In this document: positions 1 through 7,281 of the stretch, in pieces
Position numbering within the stretch: the first letter of the stretch is position 1
How the letters are laid out: each line of letters opens with the position of its first letter
DNA from: DATEOR01 sp035273885
GTDB lineage: Bacteria; Actinomycetota; Thermoleophilia; Gaiellales; Gaiellaceae
DNA: 10,994 nucleotides
Assembly (NCBI GenBank): GCA_035273885.1
Contig: DATEOR010000083.1
Location: 1-10,994, forward strand
Direction: 5' to 3'
Position numbers and translations under genes: made by a program
Notes under the pieces: generated by a model
The model's input: only the letters and a program-made list of their open reading frames with translations
Database searches by the model: none
Told to the model about the DNA's origin: nothing

Positions 1-2
1 AC

Positions 3-443
3 CCGGGGATGGAGGTCGTGGCCCTGACCTCCTTCGCGGAGAAGGAGCGCGTTCGTGCGGCGCTCGAGAGCGGAGCCTCCGGCTATCTCCTGAAGGACTC
101 GGAGCCGGCCGAGGTCGCCGCCGCAGTGCGCTCGGCCCACCGTGGCGAGATACAGCTCGATCCCGCCGTGACACGCCCGCTCATCACGGAGCTGAGCACC
201 GGCGCCACGGACCTCACCTCTCTCCTGACGACCCGCGAGCTCGAGGTGCTGCGGCTGGTCGGAGCAGGCAAGGCGAACAAGGAGATCGCGGCCGAGCTGT
301 TCATCAGCGAGCGCACCGCGCGAACCCACGTCTCGAACGTCCTGCGCAAGATCGGCGTGAGCTCGCGGACGCAGGCGGCGGTCCTGGCCGTCCGCGAGGG
401 CCTGGTGGCGCCGCCCGAAGGCGAAGGGGCCTGGCCGACGTGA
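3..443 (+). CDS. NarL/FixJ-type response regulator, 5' end outside window
   Basis: This is the C-terminal 146 residues of a two-component response regulator that binds DNA when phosphorylated by a partner kinase. The frame is open to the window edge, so the ATG at position 9 is an internal Met and the phospho-acceptor Asp lies upstream, unseen. The visible receiver part keeps the conserved Thr (residue 9 of the fragment, in ALTSF) and the invariant Lys (residue 31, in GYLLKD). After a linker comes a LuxR/GerE helix-turn-helix at about residues 75-132 (LTTRELEVLRLV...NKEIAAELFISERTARTHVSNVLRKIGV). Its TGA overlaps the GTG of the next gene by 4 nt, so the two regulators are probably co-translated. 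The sensor kinase would be expected just upstream. The family is certain; the target genes are unknown. Confidence 0.93.
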   Translation, partial: PGMEVVALTSFAEKERVRAALESGASGYLLKDSEPAEVAAAVRSAHRGEIQLDPAVTRPLITELSTGATDLTSLLTTRELEVLRLVGAGKANKEIAAELFISERTARTHVSNVLRKIGVSSRTQAAVLAVREGLVAPPEGEGAWPT

Positions 444-2692
444 GCCGGTGGCCCCTCCTCGGTGAAGGCGATCGGGGAGGCGGCGGCGTCGGCGTCCCCC
501 TGGAAACGAAGCTGCGCGGGTTCTCGCCCTCGCCGGAGATGATCCGGCGGCCGCGGTTGAGTGCGCGGCTCGTCGACTCGGACGCATCCCTCGTTCTCTT
601 CGCAGCTCCGCCGGGATTCGGGAAGACGACGCTCCTCGCGCAGTGGCGTCAGCTCGACGAGCGCCCGTTCGCCTGGTTCACGGCCGACTCCTCCGACAGC
701 GACCCGGTGGCGCTGTGGACCGGGATCGTGGAGGCGATCCGGTGCGTCCGGCCGGATTTCGGGGACGCGGCCGAGGTCGCGCTCCACGCCCGCCACGTCG
801 ACGTCCACGATGCGCTCATCCCGGTCGTCGTCCGGGCGCTCGAGTCGCTCGAAGGCGAACTGGTCCTCGTCCTCGACGACTACCAGACCGTCGACGACGC
901 GGCCTGCCATGCGTCGCTTGCGTACTTCATGGACGCGAAGCCGGCGAACGTCCAGCTCGTGATCGCAAGCCGGGCCGACCCTGCGATCCCGGTCGCCAAG
1001 GTGCGCGCCGAGGGCCGGCTGCTCGAGCTGCGCGCGCTCGACCTCTGCTTCACGAAGGAGGAGGAGGCGGCCTTTCTGAACGGGCAACTCGGCCTCGGGC
1101 TCGCTCCAGAGACCCTCGAGGTCCTGCACGAGCGCACGGAGGGGTGGCCCGCGGGCGTCTACCTCGCATCCCTCTCCTTGCGCCAGAGGCCCGAGCGAGA
1201 TGCATTCGTCTCGGCGTTCGACGGCTCGAACCGCCATGTGGTCGACTACCTCACTGAGGTGGTGCTCGGCTCCCTCGACGCGCGCCAGCGGGACTTCCTA
1301 CTGCAGACATCGATCCTCGACTCCCTCTCGGCGCCGCTCTGCGACGCCGTCACCGGCAAGCGGGGCTCGGGGGGCCGCCTCGAGGAGCTCGAACGCGCGA
1401 ACCTCTTCCTCATTCCGCTCGACGATCGCCGCGAGCGCTACCGCTACCACCAGCTCTTCGCCGATCTCCTTCGCGCCCAGCTCGCGCAGCGGGATCCGGG
1501 CCTCGTCCCCAAGCTCCATCGGCGTGCCTACGAATGGCTTGCGGCCGCGGGAGAGACTGATGCCGCAGTGCGTCACGCTCTCGCCGCGGGCGCCGTCGAC
1601 GAGGCGGCCGGCCTCGTCGCCTCCCAATGGCTCGCGGATCCCAGTGGAAATCTCGACCGGCCGGACCGGATTCTCCGCCGGCTCGAAGGCTTTCCGCCCG
1701 AGGCGTTCCTGGAGGACGCGCGGCTCGCAGTCGTCCAGGGCTGGGCGCTCAGCCTCGCCGGCCTGCGCGCGGACGCGGACCAGGCGCTGGCCGTCGCCGA
1801 GCGGGGTGGGGCAAGTCTTCCCGACGGGACGTCCGTGGAGGACGCAGCCGCGGTCGTACGCGCGTGCTTCTCCTGGGGCGACGCCGCCGGCGCGCTTGCC
1901 GATGCCGAAGCGGCCGCGACCCTCGAACACAGGCTCCCGGCCTACTGGCACCCGCTCTGGCTGCTTGCGCTCGGCCGGGCGCACTACTTCGTCGGGGACC
2001 ACGACTCGGCGAAGCCCTTCCTCCAGTGGGCCGTGTCGTCCGGGCACCACGTCGAACGTCCGCTGCTCGCGGCGATCGCCCAGGGGTACCTCGCGCGCAT
2101 CGACCTCGCGGCGGACGACCTCGAGGCGGCGGAGCGGGGAGCGCGTGCCGCCCTACACGCGGTCGAAAGCCGCGATCTAGGCGACCAGCCCGCCGCCGGC
2201 AGCATTCACGTCGCGCTGGGAGCCGTCCTGGCCCGGCTCGGGCGCACGCAGGAGGCCGGCGATGTGCTCGTGCGCGGCCTCGCCCGCCTACGCCGCCGGG
2301 GCGACGTTCTGGAGATCGCTGATGCGCTGCTCGTGTACGCGCCCGTGCGCAGAGCGCTCGAGTCGCTCACGTCGGCGCGCGGGCTTGTCGACGAGGCGCG
2401 CGTGCTGCTTGCGGACTGCGTCGACCCCGGCGCAGTCGGGGTCGAGCTCGAAGAGGTTGCGCGCTCGCTCACCCCCGCCCATCGGCGGATCGACGGGGAA
2501 AGCGAGCTCACGGAACGGGAGCTGGAAGTGCTCCGCTATCTCGCCGAGGGCATTCCGAAGCGCGACATCGGCACCGCGCTCTTCCTTTCCTACAACACCA
2601 TCCATTCGCACACGAAGTCGATCTACCAGAAGCTCCGCGTCTCTTCGCGCGACGCAGCCGTTGCGCGCGCCCGCGAGCTCGGCGCCCTCTAG
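440..2692 (+). CDS. MalT-like (LAL-type) ATP-binding LuxR transcriptional regulator
   Basis: A 750-aa STAND-ATPase activator of the MalT type. Proteins of this family bind ATP and an inducer, oligomerise and activate promoters through a C-terminal LuxR domain. The N-terminus has the family's ETKL...RPRL segment (about 22-40). A Walker A follows at 56-64 (APPGFGKTT), then a Walker B at 141-147 (LVLVLDD). The winged-helix region includes YRYHQLFADLLRAQL, and a helical TPR-like sensor region spans roughly 340-660. The LuxR HTH lies at about 688-745 (LTERELEVLRYLAEG...SYNTIHSHTKSIYQKLRV). Length is at the shorter end for the family. The chosen start is GTG 440 because of the GTGA overlap with the response regulator. 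No clear Shine-Dalgarno precedes it, and a start nearer position 500 cannot be excluded. The inducer cannot be read from sequence; the adjacent exporter is a possible target. Confidence 0.93.
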   Translation: MSRWPLLGEGDRGGGGVGVPLETKLRGFSPSPEMIRRPRLSARLVDSDASLVLFAAPPGFGKTTLLAQWRQLDERPFAWFTADSSDSDPVALWTGIVEAIRCVRPDFGDAAEVALHARHVDVHDALIPVVVRALESLEGELVLVLDDYQTVDDAACHASLAYFMDAKPANVQLVIASRADPAIPVAKVRAEGRLLELRALDLCFTKEEEAAFLNGQLGLGLAPETLEVLHERTEGWPAGVYLASLSLRQRPERDAFVSAFDGSNRHVVDYLTEVVLGSLDARQRDFLLQTSILDSLSAPLCDAVTGKRGSGGRLEELERANLFLIPLDDRRERYRYHQLFADLLRAQLAQRDPGLVPKLHRRAYEWLAAAGETDAAVRHALAAGAVDEAAGLVASQWLADPSGNLDRPDRILRRLEGFPPEAFLEDARLAVVQGWALSLAGLRADADQALAVAERGGASLPDGTSVEDAAAVVRACFSWGDAAGALADAEAAATLEHRLPAYWHPLWLLALGRAHYFVGDHDSAKPFLQWAVSSGHHVERPLLAAIAQGYLARIDLAADDLEAAERGARAALHAVESRDLGDQPAAGSIHVALGAVLARLGRTQEAGDVLVRGLARLRRRGDVLEIADALLVYAPVRRALESLTSARGLVDEARVLLADCVDPGAVGVELEEVARSLTPAHRRIDGESELTERELEVLRYLAEGIPKRDIGTALFLSYNTIHSHTKSIYQKLRVSSRDAAVARARELGAL
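2689..2692. other. Shared CTAG stop codons of convergent genes
   Basis: The tetranucleotide CTAG supplies TAG on the plus strand (2690-2692, MalT-like regulator) and TAG on the minus strand (2691-2689, ABC permease), so the two genes overlap tail to tail by 4 nt. A 12-bp perfect palindrome, AGCTGATCAGCT, runs 2691-2702 across the junction. It gives only a 4-bp stem with a 4-nt loop, so it is not a convincing terminator. Confidence 0.9.
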
Positions 2693-3486
2693 CTGATCAG
2701 CTTCCGCTCCATCGCGTAGATCGCGATGCGCCACATCAGGAGCCCGAAGGCGACGATGACGCCGACGTGGTAGAGGTCGATCCAGCCCTCGAAGCCGAAG
2801 GCCGCATGGCGGACGAGCTGCACGCAGTGGTACAGCGGGTTGAGCTGCGCGAGCACCTGCGCCCACTCCGGGAGGCCGTCGATGGGGAAGAACGTACCGG
2901 CGAGGAGGAACAGCGGGGTCAGCACCGCGCTGATGATGTAGCTGAAGTTCTCGATGCTCTTCGCGAAGCCCGCCGCCGTGATTCCGAAGCAGGCCCAGCC
3001 GTAGCCCGCGAGGAAGCCGATGAACGGGACGGTGAGCATCCCCCATGCGGGCGGCAGTCCGAAGACCATGGCGACGATGAGGGGCACGCAGCCGTAGACG
3101 CCCGCGCGGATCGCGATCCAGAGCGCCTCTGCGGTGACGAGCTCCTCCGTGTCGACGGGCGCCGCGAGGATGGCGTCGTAGGTGCGCTGGAACTGGTACT
3201 TCACGAACGTCCCGAACATGGCCGGGAACGCGCTCGAGAACAGCACGGCGGTGGCCACGGTTCCCGTCCCGACGAACTCGACGTAGTCGTAGCCGCCGAT
3301 CGTGCTGACGAGGGACCCGAAGCCGAAGCCGAAGGCCAGCAGGTAGATCGTCGGCTCGACCGTCGAGGAGAACGTGGCCGAGCGCCAGTACGAGGAGAAG
3401 TTCACGATCTCGCGCACGAGGACGCCTGTGAGCGCCGGGCGCTCGAGCCGGCCGATCCGTACGGCGCGCGTCGCACGGGCGGCCAT
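2689..3486 (-). CDS. ABC-2 type transporter permease (DrrB/NodJ-like)
   Basis: A 265-aa integral membrane subunit of an ABC exporter, acting in the cytoplasmic membrane with the ATPase encoded just upstream. It shows the ABC-2 (NodJ/DrrB) pattern. There is a cytoplasmic N-terminus, then a first membrane segment around 43-63 (PTIYLLAFGFGFGSLV). Next comes the conserved loop QRTYDAILAAPVDTEELV at 100-117, then further hydrophobic segments near 72-92, 122-143, 150-172, 182-202 and 239-258. The motif PLFLLAGTFFPIDGLPEW (191-208) is typical of the family. The ATG overlaps the ATPase TGA by one base (TGATG), implying translational coupling. The substrate is unknown: DrrB relatives export antibiotics and NodJ relatives export lipo-oligosaccharides, and sequence alone does not choose between them. 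Confidence 0.93.
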   Translation of the reverse strand: MAARATRAVRIGRLERPALTGVLVREIVNFSSYWRSATFSSTVEPTIYLLAFGFGFGSLVSTIGGYDYVEFVGTGTVATAVLFSSAFPAMFGTFVKYQFQRTYDAILAAPVDTEELVTAEALWIAIRAGVYGCVPLIVAMVFGLPPAWGMLTVPFIGFLAGYGWACFGITAAGFAKSIENFSYIISAVLTPLFLLAGTFFPIDGLPEWAQVLAQLNPLYHCVQLVRHAAFGFEGWIDLYHVGVIVAFGLLMWRIAIYAMERKLIS

Positions 3487-4385
3487 CAGTCGATCTGCTC
3501 CCCTGTGAGGAGGACGAAGACGTCCTCGAGGTTTGCCGGCCTGCGCTCGCCTTCCGGCGCCCTGCCGTCCGCGCCGTCGACCCCGAGGACCGCGATGCTC
3601 GTCCCGGTGCGGCGGGTCTGGAAGCCGTCCGCGCGCGCCTTCGCCTCCGCCTCGGCGAGCTTCGACGGAGCGCCGTAGACCTCGACGGCGGTGCGTCCCG
3701 CATGCTTGGCGATCAGCTCGGCCGGCGGCCCGGAGGCCACGCCCTCGCCGTGCGACATGATCAGGACGGTGTCCGCGAGGCGCTCGGCTTCCTCGATGTA
3801 GTGCGTGGACATGAGGATCGTCGTCCCCTCGGCGCGGAGCGCGTCGATGAGCGCCCAGAGCTCCTGACGCACCTGCGGATCGAGGCCCACGGTCGGCTCG
3901 TCGAGGAGCACGAGGCGGGGGCGGTGGACGAGGGCGCGCGCGATCAGAAGCCGGCGGCGCATCCCGCCGGAGAGCTTGTCCACGCGCGAGTCGCGCCGGT
4001 CGGCGAGGTTGGCCAGCTCGAGTGCCGCCTCGATGGCGGCGCGGCGCTCGGAGCGGCCGATGCGGTAGAGGTGGGTGAAGACGAGCAGATTCTGCTCGAC
4101 GGTGAGAGTGACGTCGAGGTTGTCGAGCTGAGGCGCCACGCCGCATTCGGCCCGTGCCACCTTCGATTCATCGGGGAGCTTGAAGCCGAGCACCTCGAGC
4201 TCGCCCTCGTCGGCGATCGCCTGGGCTGTGAGGAGGCGCATCGTCGTCGACTTGCCGGCGCCGTTCGGCCCGAGCAGGCCGACGCAGGTGCCCTCGGGCA
4301 CGTCGAGGTCGAGGCCGTTGACGGCCGTGATGGGGCCGTACCGCTTGACGACGCCTCGGAGTCGGATCGCCAGCTCGTCGCGCAC
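3486..4385 (-). CDS. ABC transporter ATP-binding protein (DrrA/NodI-like)
   Basis: A 299-aa ATPase that powers the adjacent permease. All nucleotide-binding motifs are intact: Walker A at 39-47 (GPNGAGKST), the Q-loop at about 86 in a NodI-like APQLDNLD context, signature LSGGM at 138-142, Walker B with catalytic Glu at 158-164 (LVLLDEP), D-loop GLDP at 167-170 and switch His195 in STH. A C-terminal extension (about 225-299) resembles the accessory region of daunorubicin-resistance ATPases. The start is GTG 4385: the frame has no ATG upstream, and the N-terminus then reads MRDELAIRLRGVVKRYG, usual for the family. No Shine-Dalgarno is evident, so the mRNA may be leaderless. It is divergent from the AraC gene across 54 nt. 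Confidence 0.93.
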   Translation of the reverse strand: MRDELAIRLRGVVKRYGPITAVNGLDLDVPEGTCVGLLGPNGAGKSTTMRLLTAQAIADEGELEVLGFKLPDESKVARAECGVAPQLDNLDVTLTVEQNLLVFTHLYRIGRSERRAAIEAALELANLADRRDSRVDKLSGGMRRRLLIARALVHRPRLVLLDEPTVGLDPQVRQELWALIDALRAEGTTILMSTHYIEEAERLADTVLIMSHGEGVASGPPAELIAKHAGRTAVEVYGAPSKLAEAEAKARADGFQTRRTGTSIAVLGVDGADGRAPEGERRPANLEDVFVLLTGEQID

Positions 4386-4404
4386 GATTTCAGCATGCCA
4401 GTTT

Positions 4405-4433
4405 GAACTTCTCCGGCCGTTCGACGTCTGAAC
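4405..4433. promoter_or_regulatory. Putative operator: GAAC/GTTC half-sites in divergent promoter gap
   Basis: In the gap between the exporter and the AraC gene there are GAAC at 4405-4408, GTTC at 4419-4422 and GAAC at 4430-4433. The last two form the inverted repeat GTTC-N7-GAAC; the first two form GAAC-N10-GTTC. Placement in a short divergent promoter region makes this a candidate site for the AraC regulator or another repressor. Four-base half-sites arise easily by chance, so support is weak. Confidence 0.3.
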
Positions 4434-4439
4434 GAATAA

Positions 4440-5348
4440 GTGCAGGCAGACACGATCCACCGGACCCTGTTCGAAAACGAGCGGCTCGTCCTCGGAGAGT
4501 TGTGGTGCCCGCCCGAGAGCCGGTGCTGGCACGGGCTGAACAGCGTCTCCGCGGTGCCGCACGTGATCTTTCCGCGGACCCCCGTGACGATCCGCCAGCT
4601 CGGGCGCGAGCCCGTCGTCTGCGACCGCAACCACGTCCTCTTCTTCAACCCGGGACAGCGCTTCTTCCGCTCGTTGCGAAGCCGCGACGGCGACCGCTCC
4701 TACTACGTCGAGCTCGCGCCCGAGCTCATGTTCAACCTGGCGCACCTCTCGAGCTTTCCGTTCGCGTTCGGGCCCTGTGACCCCGGCGTGTTCCTCCTGC
4801 AGCGGCTCGCCGTGCGGCATCTGAAGGAGCCGAATCCCGACCCGCTCCTCGTGGAGGAAAGCGTCACCGAGTCCGTCGGTCTCGCGATCGAGCGCGCCCG
4901 GAGCTTCCACGGCCTGCGCGCGAAGGGACGTGAGGCGACGCGCGCCGCCCACCGGGAGATCGTCGACCAGACGAAAGAGCTCCTGGCGGCGCGGTTCCGC
5001 GAGCGGTTGACGATGGGGGAGATCGCGGGAGCGATCGGCGTCTCGCGCTTCCATCTGAGCCGTGTCTTCCGCGCCAGCACGGGCTTCTCCCTGCACGGCT
5101 ACCGGAACCAGCTGCGCCTCCGAGCCGCGCTCGAGCGCATCGCCGATCCCGACACGAGGCTGCCGGCGCTCGCGGCCGAGCTCGGGTTCTCGGGACACAG
5201 CCACTTCACCGCGTCCTTCCGCGAGGCGTTCGGGGTCGCGCCGTCCGAGCTGCGCGGCCGCGTGACGCGCTCGAGGCTGCAGGAGATGGTCGAGCGCCAC
5301 TCGGCTAGCAAGATCGTGCCTCTTTCGGCCGCCTCCGGCTGCGACTGA
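4440..5348 (+). CDS. AraC-family transcriptional regulator
   Basis: A 302-aa regulator. The N-terminal half (about 1-110) looks like the cupin-type effector domain of AraC proteins, seen as a run of short beta strands (NHVLFFNPGQRF, DRSYYVELAPE). The C-terminal third is the double helix-turn-helix. HTH1 is at about 190-212 (TMGEIAGAIGVSRFHLSRVF) and HTH2 at about 242-265 (PALAAELGFSGHSHFTASF), followed by the usual FREAFGVAPSELR. The GTG start directly follows an in-frame TAA (4437-4439), so it is the earliest possible start. No ribosome-binding site is seen. The divergent arrangement suggests control of the DrrAB/NodIJ-like exporter or autoregulation. The ligand is unknown. Confidence 0.92.
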   Translation: MQADTIHRTLFENERLVLGELWCPPESRCWHGLNSVSAVPHVIFPRTPVTIRQLGREPVVCDRNHVLFFNPGQRFFRSLRSRDGDRSYYVELAPELMFNLAHLSSFPFAFGPCDPGVFLLQRLAVRHLKEPNPDPLLVEESVTESVGLAIERARSFHGLRAKGREATRAAHREIVDQTKELLAARFRERLTMGEIAGAIGVSRFHLSRVFRASTGFSLHGYRNQLRLRAALERIADPDTRLPALAAELGFSGHSHFTASFREAFGVAPSELRGRVTRSRLQEMVERHSASKIVPLSAASGCD

Positions 5349-5453
5349 GACCCGCAAGCACGCGCTCTCGGGGCCGTTTACCGATGGCGCAACAACCTGT
5401 CAGCCCCGCCAAACACGACGGGCACGTCCGCGTCTTCACTCCACGACGACATC

Positions 5454-5460
5454 AAGGAGG
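5454..5460 (+). promoter_or_regulatory. Shine-Dalgarno of the peptide-binding protein gene
   Basis: AAGGAGG lies 5 nt before GTG 5466 and fixes that start. The rest of the 117-nt gap after the AraC gene (5349-5453) shows no convincing -35/-10 pair or terminator. Confidence 0.85.
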
Positions 5461-5465
5461 CAGGC

Positions 5466-7130
5466 GTGAAACTGAACAGGTGTTTCGTTCTTCTACCGGC
5501 GGTCCTCGCGGCCGCCCTCCTCGCGGCCGCAGGCTGCGGCGGATCGAACGACGGAGGGAATGCAGCTCCGACGGGCGGTGGCTCGGACGGCGCGCAGGCC
5601 GCGGACCAGGTCATCACGGTCGGGTGGGGCGCAGAGCCGCCGTCGCTCGATCCGGGGCTTGCGACCGACACGACCTCCTCCAACATCCTCGTGAACATCA
5701 TGGATCCGCTCGTGAAGCTCGGCGACGACCTGGAGCCGGTGCCGAGCCTGGCGGAGAGCTGGGACACGAGCAAGGATGGGAAGACCGTCACCTTCCACCT
5801 CCGCTCCGACGGGAAGTGGACGAACGGCGACCCGGTTACGGCGGAGGACTTCGAGTACTCCTGGAAGCGGACGATCTCCCCTGAGCTGGCCGCTGACTAC
5901 GCGTACCAGTTCTACGGGATCGTCGGCGCCGCCGATTACAACGCCTGCCAGAAGAACTGCGAGGCCCTCGCGGACAAGGTCGGCGTGAAGGCCCTCGACG
6001 ACACGACGCTCGAGGTGCAGCTGACGACACCGCAGCCGTGGTTCATCCAGCAGGTCAGCCACACCTCGTTCCTCGCGGTCCATCGCGCCACGGTCGAGCA
6101 GTTCGGCGACAGCTGGACGGATCCGAAGAACATCGTCACCGACGGCCCGTTCAAGCTCGAGTCGTGGGAGCACGACGCCTCCATCGACCTCGTGAAGTGG
6201 GACGACTGGCGCGACGCCGCCGACGTCACGCTCACGCGCGTGAACGGCAAGATCATCGTCGACGGGACGACGCGGGTCCAGTCCTTCGAGGCCGGAGAGG
6301 TCGATGCGCTCGACGCGGGCGGCCTGCCGCCGGACGAGATCGCGCGCCTCAAGGAGACGCCCGAGTACGAGTCGTATCCCGCGCTCGGAACGTACTACTA
6401 CGGCTTCAACCTCGAGAACCTGCCCGACGTGCACGAGCGGCAGGCGCTGTCGCTCGCCATCGACCGGCGGACGATCGTGGACAACATCGCCCAGGCCGAC
6501 CAGGTTCCGTCCACCGGGTTCTCGCCGAAGGGCCTCCCGGGCTTCGACGCCTTCAATCCGAATTCGCCGTGGACGCCGGAGAACGGCGACATCGACGCGG
6601 CGAAGGACGCCATGTCGCAGGCGCAGAACCCGAAGACGGATCTCAACCTCTTCTTCAACGACTCGCCGGGCCACAAGGAGATCGCCACCGCAGTGCAGGC
6701 GAACTGGGACGAGCTCGGCGTCACGACGACGTTGAAGCAGCAGGAGTGGGCCCAGTTCCTCGAGTTCCTCGGCCCGCCGCCGAACAAGGCGGTGGACGTC
6801 TACCGGAACGGGTGGATCGGCGACTACGTCGACGCCATCAACTTCCTGGAGCTGTGGACCTGTGATTCCGGCAACAACAACTCGAACTACTGCGACGAGG
6901 ACTACGACGCGCTGCTCGAGCAGGCTCGCCAGACACCCGACAACGACGCCCGCTACGAGATCTACGGCCAGCTCGAGGACAAGCTCCTCGGTCAGGACGG
7001 CGCCCTGCCCCTCTCGCCGATCTACTGGTACACGTACCCGAACCTGGAGCAGCTCTCCATCAAGGACAGCTTCACGGTCAACCTCCTCAACCAGATCGAC
7101 CTGACGAGGGTGGTCGTCAGGGAGCAATAG
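5466..7130 (+). CDS. Oligopeptide/dipeptide ABC transporter substrate-binding lipoprotein (SBP_bac_5)
   Basis: A 554-aa OppA/DppA-type solute-binding protein, exported and anchored by lipid at Cys24 (signal MKLNRCFVLL..., lipobox-like LAAAGC). A low-complexity Gly/Ser linker follows. The mature fold begins at about 52 with GWGAEPPSLDPGLATDTTSS and continues with LAESWDTSKDGKTVTFHLR and TAEDFEYSWKR, all typical of the SBP_bac_5 family; length is normal. Two Cys-rich patches (CQKNCE, and LWTCDSGNNNSNYCDEDY late in the protein) could form disulfides. GTG 5466 has a strong ribosome-binding site. The flanking genes are not permeases or ATPases and a strong hairpin follows the stop, so it is an orphan binding protein here and must use a transporter encoded elsewhere or act as a sensor. 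Peptide as ligand is a family-level guess. Confidence 0.94.
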   Translation: MKLNRCFVLLPAVLAAALLAAAGCGGSNDGGNAAPTGGGSDGAQAADQVITVGWGAEPPSLDPGLATDTTSSNILVNIMDPLVKLGDDLEPVPSLAESWDTSKDGKTVTFHLRSDGKWTNGDPVTAEDFEYSWKRTISPELAADYAYQFYGIVGAADYNACQKNCEALADKVGVKALDDTTLEVQLTTPQPWFIQQVSHTSFLAVHRATVEQFGDSWTDPKNIVTDGPFKLESWEHDASIDLVKWDDWRDAADVTLTRVNGKIIVDGTTRVQSFEAGEVDALDAGGLPPDEIARLKETPEYESYPALGTYYYGFNLENLPDVHERQALSLAIDRRTIVDNIAQADQVPSTGFSPKGLPGFDAFNPNSPWTPENGDIDAAKDAMSQAQNPKTDLNLFFNDSPGHKEIATAVQANWDELGVTTTLKQQEWAQFLEFLGPPPNKAVDVYRNGWIGDYVDAINFLELWTCDSGNNNSNYCDEDYDALLEQARQTPDNDARYEIYGQLEDKLLGQDGALPLSPIYWYTYPNLEQLSIKDSFTVNLLNQIDLTRVVVREQ

Positions 7131-7153
7131 GGCACTCCCCACCACCTGTCACC

Positions 7154-7186
7154 GGCGGGTGGGGTGCGTCCGGCACCCCACCCGCC
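7154..7186 (+). terminator. Strong GC-rich hairpin after the peptide-binding protein gene
   Basis: A perfect 14-bp stem (arms 7154-7167 and 7173-7186) closes a 5-nt loop, GTCCG, 23 nt after the stop codon. It is followed by CCCCTCC rather than a T tract, a form common for terminators in high-GC actinobacteria. It probably ends the upstream transcript. Confidence 0.8.
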
Positions 7187-7202
7187 CCCTCCTGATCGCC
7201 AC

Positions 7203-7228
7203 GAAGGGTGCGGGAATCCGCACCCTTC
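7203..7228 (+). terminator. Second tandem hairpin in the gap before the cupin gene
   Basis: A perfect 11-bp stem (7203-7213 with 7218-7228) and a GAAT loop lie 16 nt after the first hairpin. There is no T tract. It shares the 7-mer GGGTGCG with the first hairpin's left arm, so alternative pairings between the two are possible. It may be a back-up terminator or a structured leader of the cupin mRNA. Confidence 0.5.
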
Positions 7229-7236
7229 ACATGTGA
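7227..7236. promoter_or_regulatory. TCACATGTGA palindrome before the cupin gene
   Basis: A perfect 10-bp palindrome at 7227-7236. Nine of its bases (TCACATGTG) recur at 7657-7665 just after the cupin gene. It overlaps the end of the second hairpin and the start of a Shine-Dalgarno-like GAGGTGG (7235-7241). It could be an operator or part of a leader structure. Function is not shown. Confidence 0.35.
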
Positions 7237-7281
7237 GGTGGCACCATTGTCGTCAGCCCGCTGGGCGGCGAAGCTTCGGCC

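Noticed and set aside
83..1237. Long minus-strand open frame antisense to the two regulators
   Set aside because: Its residues are Arg/Glu/Val-rich with no domain, and it lies opposite well-supported regulator domains. Such shadows are expected in high-GC DNA.
2691..2702. AGCTGATCAGCT as a bidirectional terminator
   Set aside because: A 12-nt perfect palindrome gives at most a 4-bp stem with a 4-nt loop and has no T tract.
3487..4146. N-terminal extension of the permease frame across the ATPase gene
   Set aside because: The extension is a shifted-frame reading of the ATPase. The permease has a clean ATG at 3486 in a TGATG overlap.
2689..4385. Nodulation function for the NodIJ-like exporter
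   Set aside because: No nodulation genes are nearby, and the same ABC-2 subfamily includes drug exporters, so only the transporter type is called.
4386..5357. N-terminal extension of the ATPase frame across the AraC gene
   Set aside because: The frame stays open to 5357, but the residues before GTG 4385 show no domain and run antisense to a clear AraC protein.
5384..5884. 166-aa plus-strand open frame starting before the peptide-binding gene
   Set aside because: No ribosome-binding site and no domain. It is a shifted frame of the signal and N-terminal region of the lipoprotein.
5493..7145. 550-aa minus-strand open frame antisense to the peptide-binding gene
   Set aside because: Composition (Arg, Val, Glu, Leu runs) is that of an antisense reading of GC-rich codons. 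The plus strand has a lipoprotein signal, ribosome-binding site and family motifs.
7227..7236. CRP/FNR-type operator
   Set aside because: CRP sites read TGTGA-N6-TCACA. Here the halves are in the opposite order and abutted, so the family does not match.
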